From an uncultured Oscillospiraceae bacterium (lineage in GTDB: Bacteria > Bacillota > Clostridia > Oscillospirales > Oscillospiraceae): DNA of 5,437 nucleotides. The position numbers and the translations under genes were made by a program. The notes below the pieces were generated by a model. That model worked only from the letters and a program-made list of their open reading frames with translations, did not search any database and had not been told where the DNA came from. The stretch covers positions 1-5,437 of the forward strand of contig CAJUCB010000001.1 in the NCBI GenBank assembly GCA_910584805.1. The letters run 5' to 3'. Positions within the stretch are counted from its first letter, which is position 1; each line of letters starts with the position of its first letter. Below, piece by piece: positions 4,615-5,437 of the stretch.

Positions 4615-5235
4615 ATGCCGGAGAACAGAATGCTTTCCCTGCTGGAACAGGGAGATTGGGAGTCGGATGCCGCCCTGATCCAGGGCTTGCAAGCCTGGCC
4701 CCTGTACCCCTTGCTGTTGGAGACCTATGAGAGCTTACAGGAGGACGCCCTATATAAAAGCCGCGTCCATGGCAGCGGACACATCCACCGGGTGCTCCTT
4801 TTCGCTGCCCTCATCGCCTGGCAGGAGGCCCTGCCGGAGGATTTGGTGCGCCAGCTGTTCCGGGCCGCCGCCTACCACGACGTAGGCCGGACCTTCGACG
4901 GCTACGACCTGGACCACGGGGCCCGCTCTGCCCAGCGCCTAGAGGAGCTTACCGGCCAGACTGGGGAGGCCCTGGCGGAGCTCCAAGCCGCCGTCACCGC
5001 CCACGCCCTGCCGGATGCTCGCTTGGAGGAGACGGTACACGCCTTCCACCCGGCGGACTTTGACCGGGCAGTGGAGCTCACCCGGCTGTTGAAGGACGCG
5101 GATAACCTGGACCGGGTGCGCCTGGGGGATTTGAAGGTGAAGTTCCTGCGCCACGAGAGCGCAAAAAACCTGGCAGATTTCGCCCTGCGCCTGCTGGCCA
5201 GGGACCAGCTTTGGAAGGAGCGGGGAAAGGAGTAG
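4615..5235 (+). CDS. HD-domain metal-dependent phosphohydrolase
   Basis: A 206-aa cytosolic protein of the HD superfamily, whose members hydrolyse phosphate esters of nucleotides using bound metal. The order of motifs fits: H52-G-x2-H56-x-H58-R-V (52-60), the signature HD pair AAAYHDVGR (84-92), D98-x-D100-H101-G (98-102), H130 in VTAHALPD, and the C-terminal acidic motif LLKDADNLDRVRLGDLK (158-174). All expected metal ligands are present. The first 45 residues are a helical extension with no recognised domain. The substrate cannot be read from the sequence; no RelA/SpoT synthetase or other partner domain is fused. ATG at 4615 has AGGAGGG six nt upstream and its own promoter. The next gene begins 6 nt after the stop, so the two are probably co-transcribed. 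Confidence 0.92.
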   Translation: MPENRMLSLLEQGDWESDAALIQGLQAWPLYPLLLETYESLQEDALYKSRVHGSGHIHRVLLFAALIAWQEALPEDLVRQLFRAAAYHDVGRTFDGYDLDHGARSAQRLEELTGQTGEALAELQAAVTAHALPDARLEETVHAFHPADFDRAVELTRLLKDADNLDRVRLGDLKVKFLRHESAKNLADFALRLLARDQLWKERGKE

Positions 5236-5241
5236 AACCCC

Positions 5242-5437
5242 ATGAAGGTAACGTTTACATTCGACGAGGCCGCAGTCAACCAGCAGGGCCATACCCTGGA
5301 CGATATCTACGTTCCATGGCTGTTTCACGGTGTGAACGAGAGCGATGTGACGGATACCGGAGCGCAACACAGCTTGAAGCAGCTTCTGGAAGGGATGTCG
5401 ATGGCCCAGAAAACCGAAGATGGAAGTCCGAAAATGT
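5242..5437 (+). CDS. Unrecognised protein, N-terminal 65 residues, cut by window edge
   Basis: An open frame from ATG 5242 to the window end with AAAGGAG (5226-5232) nine nt upstream, overlapping the end of the HD gene. The protein begins MKVTFTFDEAAVNQQGHTLD, then DIYVPWLFHGVNESDV, and continues with a helical, polar stretch around SLKQLLEGMSMAQK. No signal peptide, membrane segment or known motif is visible. Its codons end in A/T or use CAA, GAA and AAA more often than the neighbouring genes, which strongly prefer C/G endings; this hints at a different origin but the sample is short. The tight spacing suggests it is in the same transcript as the HD gene. Confidence 0.72.
   Translation, partial: MKVTFTFDEAAVNQQGHTLDDIYVPWLFHGVNESDVTDTGAQHSLKQLLEGMSMAQKTEDGSPKM

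Overview
The window looks like chromosomal DNA from a GC-rich member of the Firmicutes, class Clostridia. The best guess is an Oscillospiraceae-type gut anaerobe (Flavonifractor/Lawsonibacter-like). This rests on strong AGGAGG ribosome binding sites, TTGACA/TATAAT-type promoters, a SpoIIQ/CwlO-like M23 peptidase with a G5 domain, tRNAs with encoded CCA, and a Bacillus-type LexA box. The genus is inferred, not shown.

Left part (1-1200). On the minus strand, a 124-aa Cro/CI-type (XRE) regulator is followed after 42 nt by the 5' end of lepA (elongation factor 4), which runs off the left edge. The regulator has a near-ideal promoter (TTTACA-17-TATAAT) whose spacer and edges form a 9+9 bp inverted repeat, a likely autoregulatory operator. 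A second promoter points the other way towards a cell-wall peptidase, and a WalR-like direct repeat lies in that gene's leader.

Middle (1199-3300). The plus-strand gene encodes a membrane-anchored M23 endopeptidase: one membrane segment, two related N-terminal repeats, a G5 domain and an intact catalytic domain. It ends at a strong terminator. Converging on it is a minus-strand gene for a single-pass membrane protein of unknown function with a DUF4367-like outer domain.

Region 3291-3830. This stretch holds no convincing protein gene. It contains an orphan SOS promoter (TTGACA-18-TATCCT with a perfect palindromic LexA box just after the start point), and a minus-strand tRNA-Thr(UGU)-tRNA-Tyr(GUA) operon with its own promoter, A-tract upstream element and terminator. 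The SOS promoter points into the tRNA operon from behind. I see nothing else in 3305-3440 except a short GGGG-AAAA-CCCC dyad.

Right part (3830-5437). A zinc-ribbon/helical small protein with two plausible starts overlaps a region-4-only sigma-like DNA-binding protein. Then comes an HD-domain phosphohydrolase with its own promoter inside the end of the sigma-like gene. Last is the start of an unrecognised gene with less GC-skewed codon use, cut by the window edge. The most unusual possibility is that the SOS promoter makes an RNA antisense to the tRNA operon, which may read on into the zinc-ribbon/sigma-like pair.
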